This document shows, piece after piece, positions 42,268-50,345 of a DNA stretch of 64,000 nt. Source of the DNA: Ferdinandcohnia sp036962685 (GTDB lineage Bacteria > Bacillota > Bacilli > Bacillales > Bacillaceae_L); the NCBI RefSeq assembly GCF_036962685.1, contig NZ_JBALOP010000025.1, positions 124,001 to 188,000 of the forward strand. The letters are read 5' to 3'. The position numbers and the translations under genes were made by a program. Every line of letters begins with the position of its first letter. Within the stretch, counting starts at the first letter, position 1. The notes under the pieces are model-generated. The model searched no databases. It had not been told where the DNA came from and worked only from the letters and a program-made list of their open reading frames with translations.

Positions 42268-42470
42268 CTCCTAAGATAATTCTTCATATACTAATAGTTT
42301 AATAATATCATAATTGAGGATTATTTTCATTAACGAAACTTTCGGAAACAGAAATATCCGCAGTTCGAAAAGTAGGAAATTATAAAAACAATCTATTGGG
42401 GTTTGGAAAAATATGTTACTCTAAATCATAGTAGGTGCAAGCATAGATCACCCCTTAGATGGAGGCCATT

Positions 42471-42953
42471 TTGAAAAAGATAATCAGATTCCTTATTGTG
42501 GCATTTGTTGTGGTTTGTTTGATTTTGGGCGGGCGGTATTTTTATACAAAGAATTTATATGTGAAACCCCATGATGTTGTTGGTCAGTTAATTGAAGAGG
42601 CAAGAAACGACAAAGTAAGTAGTTCATACATACTTGAGGAAAGACAGTGGGATTCGATAAAAGCAGCTTCAGTTTTTGAAATCATAAGAGAGCCCATTAA
42701 TTGGGAAGAATTTAAGGGTTTCGTAAAACATTGTGATTTTGGGTTGACCTATGACCATGGCGAAGCAACTTATGAATTGATGAAGGAACGATATAAGGAC
42801 AACCATCGTTATGTTGATGCTGTTTGTTTTGAATATGACCCAGAAAATGGACAGGAACTTGGAGTGAAGGATTCGTATTCACTTCTAGTTGAGAATATTA
42901 ACCGCTCCTGGGTAGTAGTTGGGGTAGCTAAGAAAGTGGAGGGAGCTAAATGA
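42471..42953 (+). CDS. Hypothetical membrane-anchored protein, 160 aa
   Basis: An unrecognised protein with a Lys-rich start and one membrane helix (FLIVAFVVVCLILGGRYFY), followed by a soluble extracytoplasmic domain that ends DSYSLLVENINRSWVVVGVAKK. GGAGG lies 5 nt before the TTG at 42471; an ATG at 42459 begins inside that site. Its stop overlaps the start of the next lipoprotein gene as ATGA, so the two are co-translated and probably work together on the outer face. Confidence 0.7.
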   Translation: MKKIIRFLIVAFVVVCLILGGRYFYTKNLYVKPHDVVGQLIEEARNDKVSSSYILEERQWDSIKAASVFEIIREPINWEEFKGFVKHCDFGLTYDHGEATYELMKERYKDNHRYVDAVCFEYDPENGQELGVKDSYSLLVENINRSWVVVGVAKKVEGAK

Positions 42954-43333
42954 GATTTGTAAGAATCATTTTACCGTTATTCATGATTCTCGTTTTCACT
43001 GGAGCTTGCAAACATGTTCCATCTCGAGCACCTGCAACTATTGGCAATCCGACTCCTGCGGATTTATTAGAGAATGAGAATGCAGATATTTTTCTGCTGG
43101 GTGGGATTGTATATTCGAATGCTCAGGGTGTGGACTGGGTACAGGAACTTGAGTATACCATTGGTGAACAGGTCGGTGAGATAAAAAAGAACTCGGAAAA
43201 GGCATTTGGTTTTAGCGATGGGACAGCGAATATCCTTCCGGTCGGAACTAGAATTTTTGAATCAGATACACCGGCTTTTATTGCGATCGTTGATGGGAAA
43301 GAGATTCCGTATTTGAAAATGATTGAAGGATAA
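42950..43333 (+). CDS. Hypothetical lipoprotein, 127 aa
   Basis: A signal peptide (MRFVRIILPLFMILVF) ends in lipobox TGAC at about residue 20. The mature part is compact with strands (ADIFLLGGIVYSN, YTIGEQVGEI, GTRIFESDTPAFIAIVDGKEIPYL). No family was identified. It overlaps the preceding membrane-protein gene by 4 nt and is followed by a terminator shared with the converging gene. Confidence 0.72.
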   Translation: MRFVRIILPLFMILVFTGACKHVPSRAPATIGNPTPADLLENENADIFLLGGIVYSNAQGVDWVQELEYTIGEQVGEIKKNSEKAFGFSDGTANILPVGTRIFESDTPAFIAIVDGKEIPYLKMIEG

Positions 43334-43335
43334 AA

Positions 43336-43366
43336 AGAAATACTCAGTGGGTCTGAGTATTTTTTA
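43336..43366. terminator. Bidirectional terminator
   Basis: AAATACTCAG (43338-43347) pairs with CTGAGTATTT (43353-43362), with A-run on the left and T-run on the right. Confidence 0.8.
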
Positions 43367-43654
43367 ATGTGGAAAATAAATGTGTAAGGTTTCAGTATCA
43401 TTCCTAAGTTGATAAAAATCACGAAAATCAGGGAGGATTTCTATTGTTTCGTAGTTTGAAAGTGTGATTATTTGTTTTGCCTCATGGTCTTTCATGAAAA
43501 TCAGGAAATCATCCTCGATTTGTATATGGGTGAAGAAGAACCCGTCCCTAGCGATTAATAGTTCATCCTCATACCAATTCACGACCACTTGTTGGTGCCC
43601 GTATTTTACTAGCTTCTTTAATACTTCATTATTTTTTCCAGACACGAAAAACAT
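43364..43654 (-). CDS. Hypothetical protein, 96 aa
   Basis: A small protein beginning MFFVSGKNNEVL, with strand-rich sequence (QQVVVNWYEDELLIARDGFFFTHIQ) and no signal peptide or membrane helix. I do not recognise it. Its start overlaps the previous minus-strand gene by 26 nt, and the ribosome binding site is weak, so translation probably depends on the upstream gene. The longer frame to 43678 is also possible. Confidence 0.55.
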   Translation of the reverse strand: MFFVSGKNNEVLKKLVKYGHQQVVVNWYEDELLIARDGFFFTHIQIEDDFLIFMKDHEAKQIITLSNYETIEILPDFRDFYQLRNDTETLHIYFPH

Positions 43655-43886
43655 AGCCACCACATCCACATTGATCAATGAATTTATAAGTCACATCAGA
43701 TTTGAACTTTTGACTTATGGCTTCCGGAAGATAATGAATAGGGTTGCCAAAATTCGCTGGTGTGACAAGATTTACATAACAGCCAGTTTCCGTTTCTTCT
43801 ATTGCCTTCAATCCATCCTCAATCACCAACGTCCTATTCAGTTGATAATCCCCATGCTCCAAATCAATCGACCAATCCTTCGTCAT
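43629..43886 (-). CDS. Hypothetical protein, 85 aa, Cys-Gly-Cys near C-terminus
   Basis: An unrecognised soluble protein beginning MTKDWSIDLEHGDYQLN after a GAGGTG site with 6 nt spacing. The C-terminus has QCGCGGYVFRVWKK, a short Cys motif of unknown meaning. It forms a two-gene unit with the overlapping downstream 96-aa ORF. Neither looks like a shadow of another gene, because no overlapping plus-strand gene is supported. Confidence 0.6.
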   Translation of the reverse strand: MTKDWSIDLEHGDYQLNRTLVIEDGLKAIEETETGCYVNLVTPANFGNPIHYLPEAISQKFKSDVTYKFIDQCGCGGYVFRVWKK

Positions 43887-44103
43887 ACTAATCACCTCAT
43901 CATTATTATAAATCCCGTGCCAATAATGTAGGATGATATGAATCACAGAGAAACTTTGTTACAGTTTGTTTCAATTTGATTAAGATTTTTCAGTATAATT
44001 ACAACTGCTCATAATCTTTAAAAAGACATTTACAAATCAAAGACATCGGCATAAAATACCCCCTTGTGATGTTATAATACAATAACAAAAGTTTGGAGGT
44101 TTT

Positions 44104-45120
44104 ATGATGGCTACCAAGCGAGAGTATTATTTTGATAACGCGAAGTTTATCCTAATATTCCTTGTTGTCTTTGGACATTTTATCCAGCCTTTCATCGATG
44201 ATCATAAAATCATCATGACAATTTATCACTTCGTGTATTCCTTTCATATGCCTGCATTTATTTTAGTTTCGGGATTTTTTGCAAAGGGATTTAAGAAGGA
44301 AGGCTATATTAAAAAGACGGCGAAAAAGCTGTTGATTCCATATCTCATTTTTCAGCTGCTATATACTATCTATTATTTCTACCTATATAAAGGTGAATCG
44401 CTATTATTCGAACCATTTAATCCGCAATGGTCACTTTGGTTCTTAATCAGCTTATTCTGTTGGAATGTGATGCTGTATGCGTATACGAAGTTGCCGATGA
44501 TGTGGTCGTTGGCACTGGCGGTATTAGTTGGGATTGGGGTTGGCTATATTCCGTTCGTGGAAAATTATTTAAGTTTATCGCGGACATTTGTCTTTTTCCC
44601 ATTATTTTTATTAGGTTTCTATTGTAAAAAGGAACATTTTACAGCATTAAAACGGCCAGGGGTTCAAGTGGGGTCAGCGATTCTGCTTTTAGCGATTTTT
44701 ATCGGCTACTATTTCGTGCCAGACTTCAACACTGGTTGGCTGTTAGGGTCAAAATCGTATGAAACGCTGTCACAGGAGAATCTAGGTGGACTTATTAGAC
44801 TAGCTGTCTATCTGGTTGCGATTGTAATGACAGTTGCATTTTTCTCACTCTTACCGAAAAAACAATATTTCTTCACAAGCTGGGGAACACATACATTGTA
44901 CGTCTACTTATTACACGGGTTTGTAATTAAATATTTCAGAAACAGCGAATGGCTTGATGTGATTAATGACTCTGGGAATTTAGCAATATTAGTAGTCGCA
45001 TCCTTGATATTAACATTACTGTTATCAACGAAAACAATTCGAGCAATTACCCAGCCATTAATCGAACTTCGCATCTCGATTATAAAAAGGTTCTTTAGAG
45101 TAAAACAGGAAAGTTATTAG
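44104..45120 (+). CDS. Acyltransferase-3 family membrane protein
   Basis: A 338-residue protein with about ten membrane segments. The N-terminus YYFDNAKFILIFLVVFGHFIQPF carries the conserved His of the acyltransferase-3 fold, with HMPAFILVSGFFAKG following. The family O-acylates sugars or cell-wall components (OatA-like), without the extra SGNH domain here. TTTGGAGG precedes the ATG; 44107 is an alternative start. The neighbouring genes give no clear substrate. An inverted-repeat region of GGGAC type follows the stop. Confidence 0.8.
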   Translation: MMATKREYYFDNAKFILIFLVVFGHFIQPFIDDHKIIMTIYHFVYSFHMPAFILVSGFFAKGFKKEGYIKKTAKKLLIPYLIFQLLYTIYYFYLYKGESLLFEPFNPQWSLWFLISLFCWNVMLYAYTKLPMMWSLALAVLVGIGVGYIPFVENYLSLSRTFVFFPLFLLGFYCKKEHFTALKRPGVQVGSAILLLAIFIGYYFVPDFNTGWLLGSKSYETLSQENLGGLIRLAVYLVAIVMTVAFFSLLPKKQYFFTSWGTHTLYVYLLHGFVIKYFRNSEWLDVINDSGNLAILVVASLILTLLLSTKTIRAITQPLIELRISIIKRFFRVKQESY

Positions 45121-45121
45121 G

Positions 45122-45235
45122 AACCATAGGGACGGTTCTCTTGGTCCAGTAGATACTGGTAAACTAAGAGAGCTGTCCCTTTTTGGATGTTGGAAACGAA
45201 ATGTGGAACAACAAGAACCGTCCCCGTGGTCCTTT
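45122..45235. repeat. Inverted repeat of GGGACGGTTCT type
   Basis: GGGACGGTTCTCTT (45131-45144) pairs imperfectly with AAGAGAGCTGTCCC further on. The segment 45122-45145 also recurs inverted at about 45212-45234 as AGAACCGTCCCCGTGGTCC. Similar GGGAC/GTCCC palindromes occur near 60585, 61513 and 63343, so this looks like a dispersed family. Confidence 0.55.
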
Positions 45236-45241
45236 TTTCGT

Positions 45242-45487
45242 TCAACCTTTAAAATTCTGAGCTCTTTTGACAAAGGATTGTTCTTCTTCGATAAGGCCGC
45301 ATACTCCACATTGTACTTTGATTTCCGGTCCGCGGTATGGGATATGGAAAGGGTCAAGATTTGCGGTGTATTCTTCAACGACTTCACCACTTTGTGGGTC
45401 CATTTTAACCGACTTTGGCACTTGTTCAATAATATTAAATCTCGAACGATTTGTTTTACAATTAGGACATAAATAAGGACTACTCAT
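45242..45487 (-). CDS. Small zinc-ribbon-like protein, 81 aa
   Basis: A small protein with two CxxC pairs, YLCPNCKTNRS at the N-terminus and VQCGVCGLIEEE further on, which probably bind one zinc ion. The middle has MDPQSGEVVEEYTANLDPFH. TAGGAGGTG precedes ATG 45487; the longer frame to 45793 runs over msrAB and is rejected. The function is unknown. It diverges from msrAB across about 115 bp. Confidence 0.75.
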   Translation of the reverse strand: MSSPYLCPNCKTNRSRFNIIEQVPKSVKMDPQSGEVVEEYTANLDPFHIPYRGPEIKVQCGVCGLIEEEQSFVKRAQNFKG

Positions 45488-45544
45488 ACTACACCTCCTA
45501 TTTTTTACTTTTTCCTGTTTTGGAAAATATATGAGCGTATTTTT

Positions 45545-45571
45545 TTGAACGTACGCTAGAAGTGATATAAT
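45545..45571 (+). promoter_or_regulatory. msrAB promoter candidate
   Basis: TTGAAC (45545-45550) and the extended -10 TGATATAAT (TATAAT at 45566-45571) are separated by 15 bp, 33 bp before the start codon. Confidence 0.45.
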
Positions 45572-45604
45572 GAATTCAAGTAAAAGGTGAAAGGAAGAGG
45601 GCAC

Positions 45605-46567
45605 ATGGAAAATACACATGAAAAAGTAGAGAAAGCAACATTTGCTGGTGGCTGCTTCTGGTGTATGGTTAAGCCGTTTGATACACAGCCAGGAATAATC
45701 GAGGTTGTCTCCGGATATACAGGGGGAACGAAGGAAAACCCTACGTATGAAGAGGTTTGTTCTGATACAACAGGTCATTACGAAGCCGTTCAAATTACAT
45801 ATAACCCAGACATTTTTCCTTATGAAAAATTAGTTGAACTCTTTTGGCAGCAAATTGACCCAACAGATGCAGGCGGACAATTTTATGATCGTGGAGAATC
45901 CTACCGTACAGCGATTTTCTATCATACGGAAGAACAGAAAAAAATTTCCGAAGAATCAAAGCAAAAGCTTAACGAAAGCGGGATTTTCACAAAACCTATC
46001 GTAACTCCAATACTTCCTGCAAAGGAATTTTACCGTGCTGAAGAGTATCATCAGGACTATTATAAAAAGAAACCTGAACATTATAACCGCTATCGCAAAG
46101 GTTCTGGAAGAGATACATTCATTAGAAAGCATTGGGCTGCAAAGGAATTTGAAGATGCGAAGAAAAATCTAACAGACATGCAATATTATGTGACACAGGA
46201 ACAAGGCACAGAGCCGCCGTTTCAAAATGAGTTTTGGAACAACACAAAGGAAGGTATCTATGTCGATATTGTTTCGGGCAAGCCGTTATTTAGTTCTCTA
46301 GATCAATATGATGCTGGCTGTGGCTGGCCGAGCTTTACAAAGGCGATTGATGCGAAGGAAATCGTAGAAGAGCTTGATACATCTCATGGGATGATTCGTA
46401 CCGAGGTTAGAAGTAATACGGCAGATTCACACTTAGGTCATTTATTTTATGATGGTCCCGGCCCAACTAGAATGCGTTTTTGTATCAACTCCGCAGCACT
46501 TCGATTTATATCGAAAGAAGATCTTGAAAAAGAAGGTTACGGGGAATATTTGAAGCTTTTTAGATAA
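45605..46567 (+). CDS. msrAB: Peptide methionine sulfoxide reductase MsrA-MsrB fusion
   Basis: A 320-residue fusion that repairs both S- and R-methionine sulfoxide in proteins. The MsrA domain (about residues 1-165) has the catalytic Cys in FAGGCFWCM. The MsrB domain (about 185-315) has GCGWPSF, HGMIRTEVRS, HLGHLFYDGPGP and the catalytic Cys in RMRFCINSAALRF. The CxxC zinc pairs common in MsrB are not seen, as in other fusion forms. GAAAGGAAGAGG precedes the ATG at 45605. In B. subtilis msrA and msrB are separate adjacent genes in this neighbourhood. Confidence 0.95.
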   Translation: MENTHEKVEKATFAGGCFWCMVKPFDTQPGIIEVVSGYTGGTKENPTYEEVCSDTTGHYEAVQITYNPDIFPYEKLVELFWQQIDPTDAGGQFYDRGESYRTAIFYHTEEQKKISEESKQKLNESGIFTKPIVTPILPAKEFYRAEEYHQDYYKKKPEHYNRYRKGSGRDTFIRKHWAAKEFEDAKKNLTDMQYYVTQEQGTEPPFQNEFWNNTKEGIYVDIVSGKPLFSSLDQYDAGCGWPSFTKAIDAKEIVEELDTSHGMIRTEVRSNTADSHLGHLFYDGPGPTRMRFCINSAALRFISKEDLEKEGYGEYLKLFR

Positions 46568-46620
46568 ATGGTTTATCTTTACAATATATGAGAGAAAATG
46601 ACTATTTTCAAAATTGTTGG

Positions 46621-46649
46621 TTGACTAAGATAATGTACGATGCTATGAT
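46621..46649 (+). promoter_or_regulatory. Promoter of the cold-shock gene
   Basis: TTGACT (46621-46626) and TATGAT (46644-46649) are 17 bp apart, a near-consensus sigma-A promoter. The start point would be near 46656, leaving a 5' leader of about 160 nt. Confidence 0.75.
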
Positions 46650-46818
46650 GAAATAGACCATTTTGTTGCGTTATATAAGTTTAAAGAAAGAAAGAACGTT
46701 AATTTCGGCAATTCTTCTGAAGTTATATGTGAATTTGTTTTAGATTTATGTAAGTGTACAATGGTTAAATTTTTCAATGCACAAATGGTTTGTGTGTTCA
46801 TTTTAGGAGGCATATTTC

Positions 46819-47019
46819 ATGCAAAATGGTAAAGTAAAATGGTTTAACAGCGAAAAAGGATTCGGATTCATCGAAGTACAAGGTGGAGACGATGTTTTCG
46901 TACACTTCTCAGCAATCACAGGCGACGGATTCAAAACTTTAGAAGAAGGTCAAGAAGTTTCTTTCGAAATCGTTGAAGGTAACCGTGGACCTCAAGCATC
47001 TAACGTAGTTAAATTATAA
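46819..47019 (+). CDS. Cold-shock protein, CspA/B family
   Basis: A 66-residue OB-fold RNA chaperone. The RNP1-like KGFGFIEV and RNP2-like DVFVHFSAI motifs are intact, and it starts MQNGKVKWFNSEKG. The family melts mRNA secondary structure in the cold. AGGAGG precedes the ATG. The roughly 160-nt leader after a strong promoter is typical of cold-shock genes, in which the leader controls mRNA stability and translation by temperature. A terminator follows. Confidence 0.96.
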   Translation: MQNGKVKWFNSEKGFGFIEVQGGDDVFVHFSAITGDGFKTLEEGQEVSFEIVEGNRGPQASNVVKL

Positions 47020-47041
47020 TTTAACCCATAAATAAGATCGG

Positions 47042-47073
47042 AAACAGTCCTACATAGGTAGGGCTGTTTTTTT
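47042..47073 (+). terminator. csp terminator
   Basis: AACAGTCCTAC pairs with GTAGGGCTGTT with one wobble and is followed by TTTTT. Confidence 0.8.
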
Positions 47074-47135
47074 ATGAGCTTTTGGTGGTGGTATAAAAGA
47101 GAGAGATGGGATTGCAGCCACAGGAATAATTTTGC

Positions 47136-47430
47136 GGTACATGCTTGGGCGGAAAAGTATTGAACGTGTATCGTAAGATTGCTGTAGTGGTACATGCATC
47201 GGTGAAAAAGTATAAAGCATGTACCGCAAGAGTAGTTTCCCGGTACACGCTTGAGTGAAAAAAATGATAGGCATGTACCGCAAGAGTAGTTTCCCGGTAC
47301 ACGCTTAAGTGAAAAAATGATGAGCATGTACCGCAAGAGTAGTTTCCCGGTACACGCTTGAGTGAAAAAATGAAGAGCATGTATCGCGATAGGGGTTTCG
47401 CGACACAAAAAAGCGTAGAGTGTGTACCCC
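47136..47430. repeat. Tandem array of six 53-54 bp hairpin units
   Basis: Units begin at about 47136, 47189, 47242, 47296, 47349 and 47402. Each starts GGTACACGC or GGTACATGC and contains GCATGTACC about 30 bp later, so each can form a hairpin. Units 2-4 also share a spacer GCAAGAGTAGTTTCCC. The outer units have diverged. Reading frames through the array are artefacts of the repeat. It lies between the csp terminator and the LysR gene. Confidence 0.85.
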
Positions 47431-47454
47431 AAAGCTAGGTTAGTGCTATTTCCT

Positions 47455-48321
47455 TCAAGAAAGTTTCTCTTTCACCAACTCAATAAAATTCTTAGCGGTC
47501 GTTGATACATAATGATGCTCTAGCCATATGACTCCTAAGGAAGAAATCAGGTTGGCATCTTTAATTGGTGCAGAGTGAAGAATGTTATCCCTGTACACAT
47601 CCAATACGGATTTCGGAACAATGGTTGCTCCCATTCCACCTTTTACCATCTCCATTAATACATGCATATCCGAGCATTCTGCAATACTCGTAAATTTTAG
47701 CTTTTGCTTTGAAAATGCTTCATGAATGATATTATAGCTACCCAAGCCCTCAGTACTAGGAATAATGAGAGGCATTTGCGAAATTTCTTCTAATGAAACC
47801 ATGTCAGTTTTCTTGTTGCTCACAAAAACGAAGGGCTCGCTAAGAAGGTGCTCATAAATGAAACCTCGATGTTCAAGTGGAAGCCTTACGAATGCCAATT
47901 CTATAGCCCTGTTTTTTACCATCTCCGCAAGATAGTAGGAGTCATTTTGAACAATTTTCAAAGTTACGAGCGGATATTTTTTATGAAAGGCTTGAAGCAT
48001 GTCAGAAAATCCTGAAACAGACAGTGTGTTGATTCCTACAGCAAGAACACCCTTTGTTCCTTCTTCTGTTTCTTGAACTTCATTTTTAATTTCCTCTACA
48101 CTGTTAACGAGATGTAATGCGCGTTGATAAAGAATATCACCTTTGTCGGTTAACTCCATTCTCTTTCCGTTGCGCTCAAATAATTTAACACCAAGCTCTT
48201 CCTCCAGTTGCTTCAGTTGCATGCTTAATGGCGGCTGAGACATGTGAAGGCGAGTAGCAGCAGCCGTAATATTCTTTTCCTCTGCTATTGCGATAAAATA
48301 GCGTAATTGCTTAATGTCCAT
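47455..48321 (-). CDS. LysR family transcriptional regulator
   Basis: A 288-residue regulator with the N-terminal winged helix-turn-helix (KQLRYFIAIAEEKNITAAATRLHMSQPPLS) and a periplasmic-binding-like effector domain. It is divergent from the NCS2 purine permease gene, 115 bp apart, and probably controls that gene and itself; this is inference. The intergenic region contains an 11-of-12 inverted repeat. A typical GAGGAGAAA-like site precedes the ATG. The inducer might be a purine. Confidence 0.9.
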   Translation of the reverse strand: MDIKQLRYFIAIAEEKNITAAATRLHMSQPPLSMQLKQLEEELGVKLFERNGKRMELTDKGDILYQRALHLVNSVEEIKNEVQETEEGTKGVLAVGINTLSVSGFSDMLQAFHKKYPLVTLKIVQNDSYYLAEMVKNRAIELAFVRLPLEHRGFIYEHLLSEPFVFVSNKKTDMVSLEEISQMPLIIPSTEGLGSYNIIHEAFSKQKLKFTSIAECSDMHVLMEMVKGGMGATIVPKSVLDVYRDNILHSAPIKDANLISSLGVIWLEHHYVSTTAKNFIELVKEKLS

Positions 48322-48333
48322 TGTTTTCTCCTT

Positions 48334-48383
48334 CTATATGAAAAAAGTATGGTTTCTATATAAATTATATATTTTCCATATAG
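48334..48383. promoter_or_regulatory. Candidate LysR operator between regulator and permease
   Basis: CTATATGAAAAA (48334-48345) and TTTTCCATATAG (48372-48383) are inverted repeats with 11 of 12 positions complementary. A nested CTATAT/ATATAG pair at 48356-48383 shares the right arm. The location in the 115-bp divergent region fits an autoregulated LysR operator. Confidence 0.5.
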
Positions 48384-48436
48384 TATAGTCCATGTTATGC
48401 TTAGATTCGTTTGCAACGGATAGAAAGGTGATTAAT

Positions 48437-49723
48437 ATGGAACGATTTTTTAACTTAAAACAACATGGAACTACAATTGGAAAAGAATTTTCTGCAGGAT
48501 TCATTTCATATATAACTGTAGTATACATTATTATTGTTAATGCAACGATTCTGGCAGTAGCAGGTATCCCTATGGAGGCGGGAATCATTGCAACCATCTT
48601 AACGAGTTTTTTAGGATGTGTAATCATCGGATTATGGAGTAACACTCCGATTCTTCTCATTCCTGGAATGGGGCTTAATGCGATGTTTACTTATACAATT
48701 GTGCAATCTGGGGGATTCACATGGCAGGAAGCACTGGCGATGGTATTCGTGTCAGGGCTGATCTTCGTGGTGATTGCTTTTACACCGCTAGCTAAAGTGA
48801 TCACTTCATCAATCCCGAATTCATTAAAAGAGGCAATTACGATTGGTATCGGAGTTTTACTAATTTTAATCGGCTTTGACAATGCAGGTATTATCACAAG
48901 CTCTGAGCACACCTTACTTGCTATCGGAGATTTAAGCAGTCCAACTGTTATCACAACTTTTATTGGGTTGATTATTACGGTATTATTATTTATAAAAAAT
49001 GTACCCGGTAATCTTTTATTAAGTATTTTGATTACATCCGTATTAGCGATTTGGTTTGGTGGAAGTCATATGGAAGGGTTTAGCTTAATGACTCCCGATT
49101 TTCAAGAATACTTTGGTGTGTTCGGCCAATTATCATGGGCAGAAGCGGGTAATATCGTCTTCTGGTTAACTTCTATTTCATTAGCGATGGTTCTCGTTTT
49201 TGAAAATATCGGCCTAATTCACGGACATAGCAACATGCTAAACCGTCCAGAAAGCAGTAAAAAATCCTTACAGGCTACTGCTGTTTCAGTTTTATCTTCT
49301 GGTATTTTTGGTACGAGTCCAACTGTTGCATCTGTAGAAACGGCAGCAGGCATCACAGCGGGAGGAAGAACGGGACTAACCAGCATCGTAACAGGAGTTA
49401 TGTTTCTTGTTTCGATTCTTTTTATTCCAGTGATTAAAATGGTTCCGGCAAGCGCGGTTTCACCGATTCTCATCCTAATCGGCGTTCTAATGCTTCAAAA
49501 TATTGTGAACATTAAAATGGATGATTTTACGGAGAGCTTTCCTGCTCTATTAATTATTGTGTTAATTCCATTAACCTATAGTATTGCGGACGGGATTGCA
49601 ATCGGGTTTATTTTATACCCTGTGATGAAGCTACTAATGGGGAAAGGGAAGGAGATACATCCTGCACTTTATATGATTGCGATTTTATTTATTAGTAATT
49701 TTGTGATTCAATATGTGGTTTAA
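48437..49723 (+). CDS. NCS2 family purine permease (guanine/hypoxanthine type)
   Basis: A 428-residue permease with about 12-14 membrane segments, of the AzgA-like NCS2 branch. Visible motifs are AGFISYITVVYIIIVNATIL, LLIPGMGLNAMFTYTIV, GIGVLLILIGFDNAGI, GIFGTSPTVASVETAAGITAGGRTGL and the acidic TESFPALLIIVLIPLTYSIADGIAIGF. The family takes up hypoxanthine, guanine or adenine (PbuG/PbuO in B. subtilis). AAAGGTGAT precedes ATG 48437. The divergent LysR gene probably regulates it; no purine riboswitch was seen in the short leader. Confidence 0.92.
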   Translation: MERFFNLKQHGTTIGKEFSAGFISYITVVYIIIVNATILAVAGIPMEAGIIATILTSFLGCVIIGLWSNTPILLIPGMGLNAMFTYTIVQSGGFTWQEALAMVFVSGLIFVVIAFTPLAKVITSSIPNSLKEAITIGIGVLLILIGFDNAGIITSSEHTLLAIGDLSSPTVITTFIGLIITVLLFIKNVPGNLLLSILITSVLAIWFGGSHMEGFSLMTPDFQEYFGVFGQLSWAEAGNIVFWLTSISLAMVLVFENIGLIHGHSNMLNRPESSKKSLQATAVSVLSSGIFGTSPTVASVETAAGITAGGRTGLTSIVTGVMFLVSILFIPVIKMVPASAVSPILILIGVLMLQNIVNIKMDDFTESFPALLIIVLIPLTYSIADGIAIGFILYPVMKLLMGKGKEIHPALYMIAILFISNFVIQYVV

Positions 49724-49757
49724 ACAAAGCAGTCCTCTTTGGACTGCTTTTGTTGTT
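49722..49757 (+). terminator. Permease terminator
   Basis: AAAGCAGTCC (49726-49735) pairs perfectly with GGACTGCTTT (49741-49750) around TCTTT and is followed by TGTTGTTTT. Confidence 0.8.
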
Positions 49758-49770
49758 TTGGAGCCAAAAT

Positions 49771-50169
49771 TTAAAACATACCATTTTCATTTGGAGAATT
49801 CTCTGGTATGAGTTGTCCAATATCCCATAATTCTATAATTTTGTCATCCTCAAAACGAAAGATGTGTACAACGGCCGCTCCTAGGTCATCTGGATTTTGC
49901 CTTATATGGGAGTAGACAGAAACCTTATCACCTTCTTGAATGGCAAGCTTCACCTCAAAAATTTTGTGAGGGTTTTGAACTGCATTTTCTTCCATGGCAA
50001 GCATGAGGCTTTCTGCATCACCGGTGAAAAAGGGGTTGTGGTGCGAAAAAATCGGACTTACAAAACTCTCGTATGCCTCGCGAATTTTTCCTGATACAAC
50101 AAGATTTAAAAAGGATAATGCTTTCTCTTTATGAGTGAGTGGGGAATTTGACTCCTGTTCTGTACTCAT
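49771..50169 (-). CDS. SnoaL-like/nuclear transport factor 2 fold protein
   Basis: A 132-residue cone-shaped alpha+beta protein of the SnoaL/NTF2-like group. Seen are the helix KALSFLNLVVSGKIREAYESFV, SHHNPFF, and the strand pairs VKLAIQEGDKVSVYSHI and AVVHIFRFEDDKIIELWDIGQ. These proteins bind small hydrophobic molecules or act as cyclases/isomerases, but the function here is unknown. AGGTAAAAAA is a moderate site. It is a single gene between converging terminators. Confidence 0.8.
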   Translation of the reverse strand: MSTEQESNSPLTHKEKALSFLNLVVSGKIREAYESFVSPIFSHHNPFFTGDAESLMLAMEENAVQNPHKIFEVKLAIQEGDKVSVYSHIRQNPDDLGAAVVHIFRFEDDKIIELWDIGQLIPENSPNENGMF

Positions 50170-50345
50170 TTTTTTACCTCATTTCCAAATATTATCTCTT
50201 CTGAAGTGTAAGTTAAAGAAAAATGTGTGTCAATCCATGTCACTGAATAGGATTCTATATTTTCTCCGATAATGAAGAAGGTGTAATTGTGTACTAGGTA
50301 GAAATTACATAGTGTAGATAAATTATTGAAAAGTAGGTGGGTATC

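Noticed and set aside
45488..45793. Long minus-strand extension of the zinc-ribbon gene
   Set aside because: It covers msrAB coding sequence on the other strand; AGGAGGTG lies directly before ATG 45487.
47136..47430. CRISPR array
   Set aside because: The stretches between the palindromes are themselves repeated, not unique spacers, and no cas genes are present.
46992..47432. Minus-strand ORFs of 77-146 codons in the hairpin array
   Set aside because: Their sequence is a repeat of the 53-54 bp unit in shifted frames (RVPGNYSCGT repeats), with no ribosome binding site; they are by-products of the array.
48322..48436. Purine riboswitch upstream of the NCS2 permease
   Set aside because: The 115-bp divergent region is short and lacks the conserved purine-aptamer core; only a LysR-type inverted repeat was seen.
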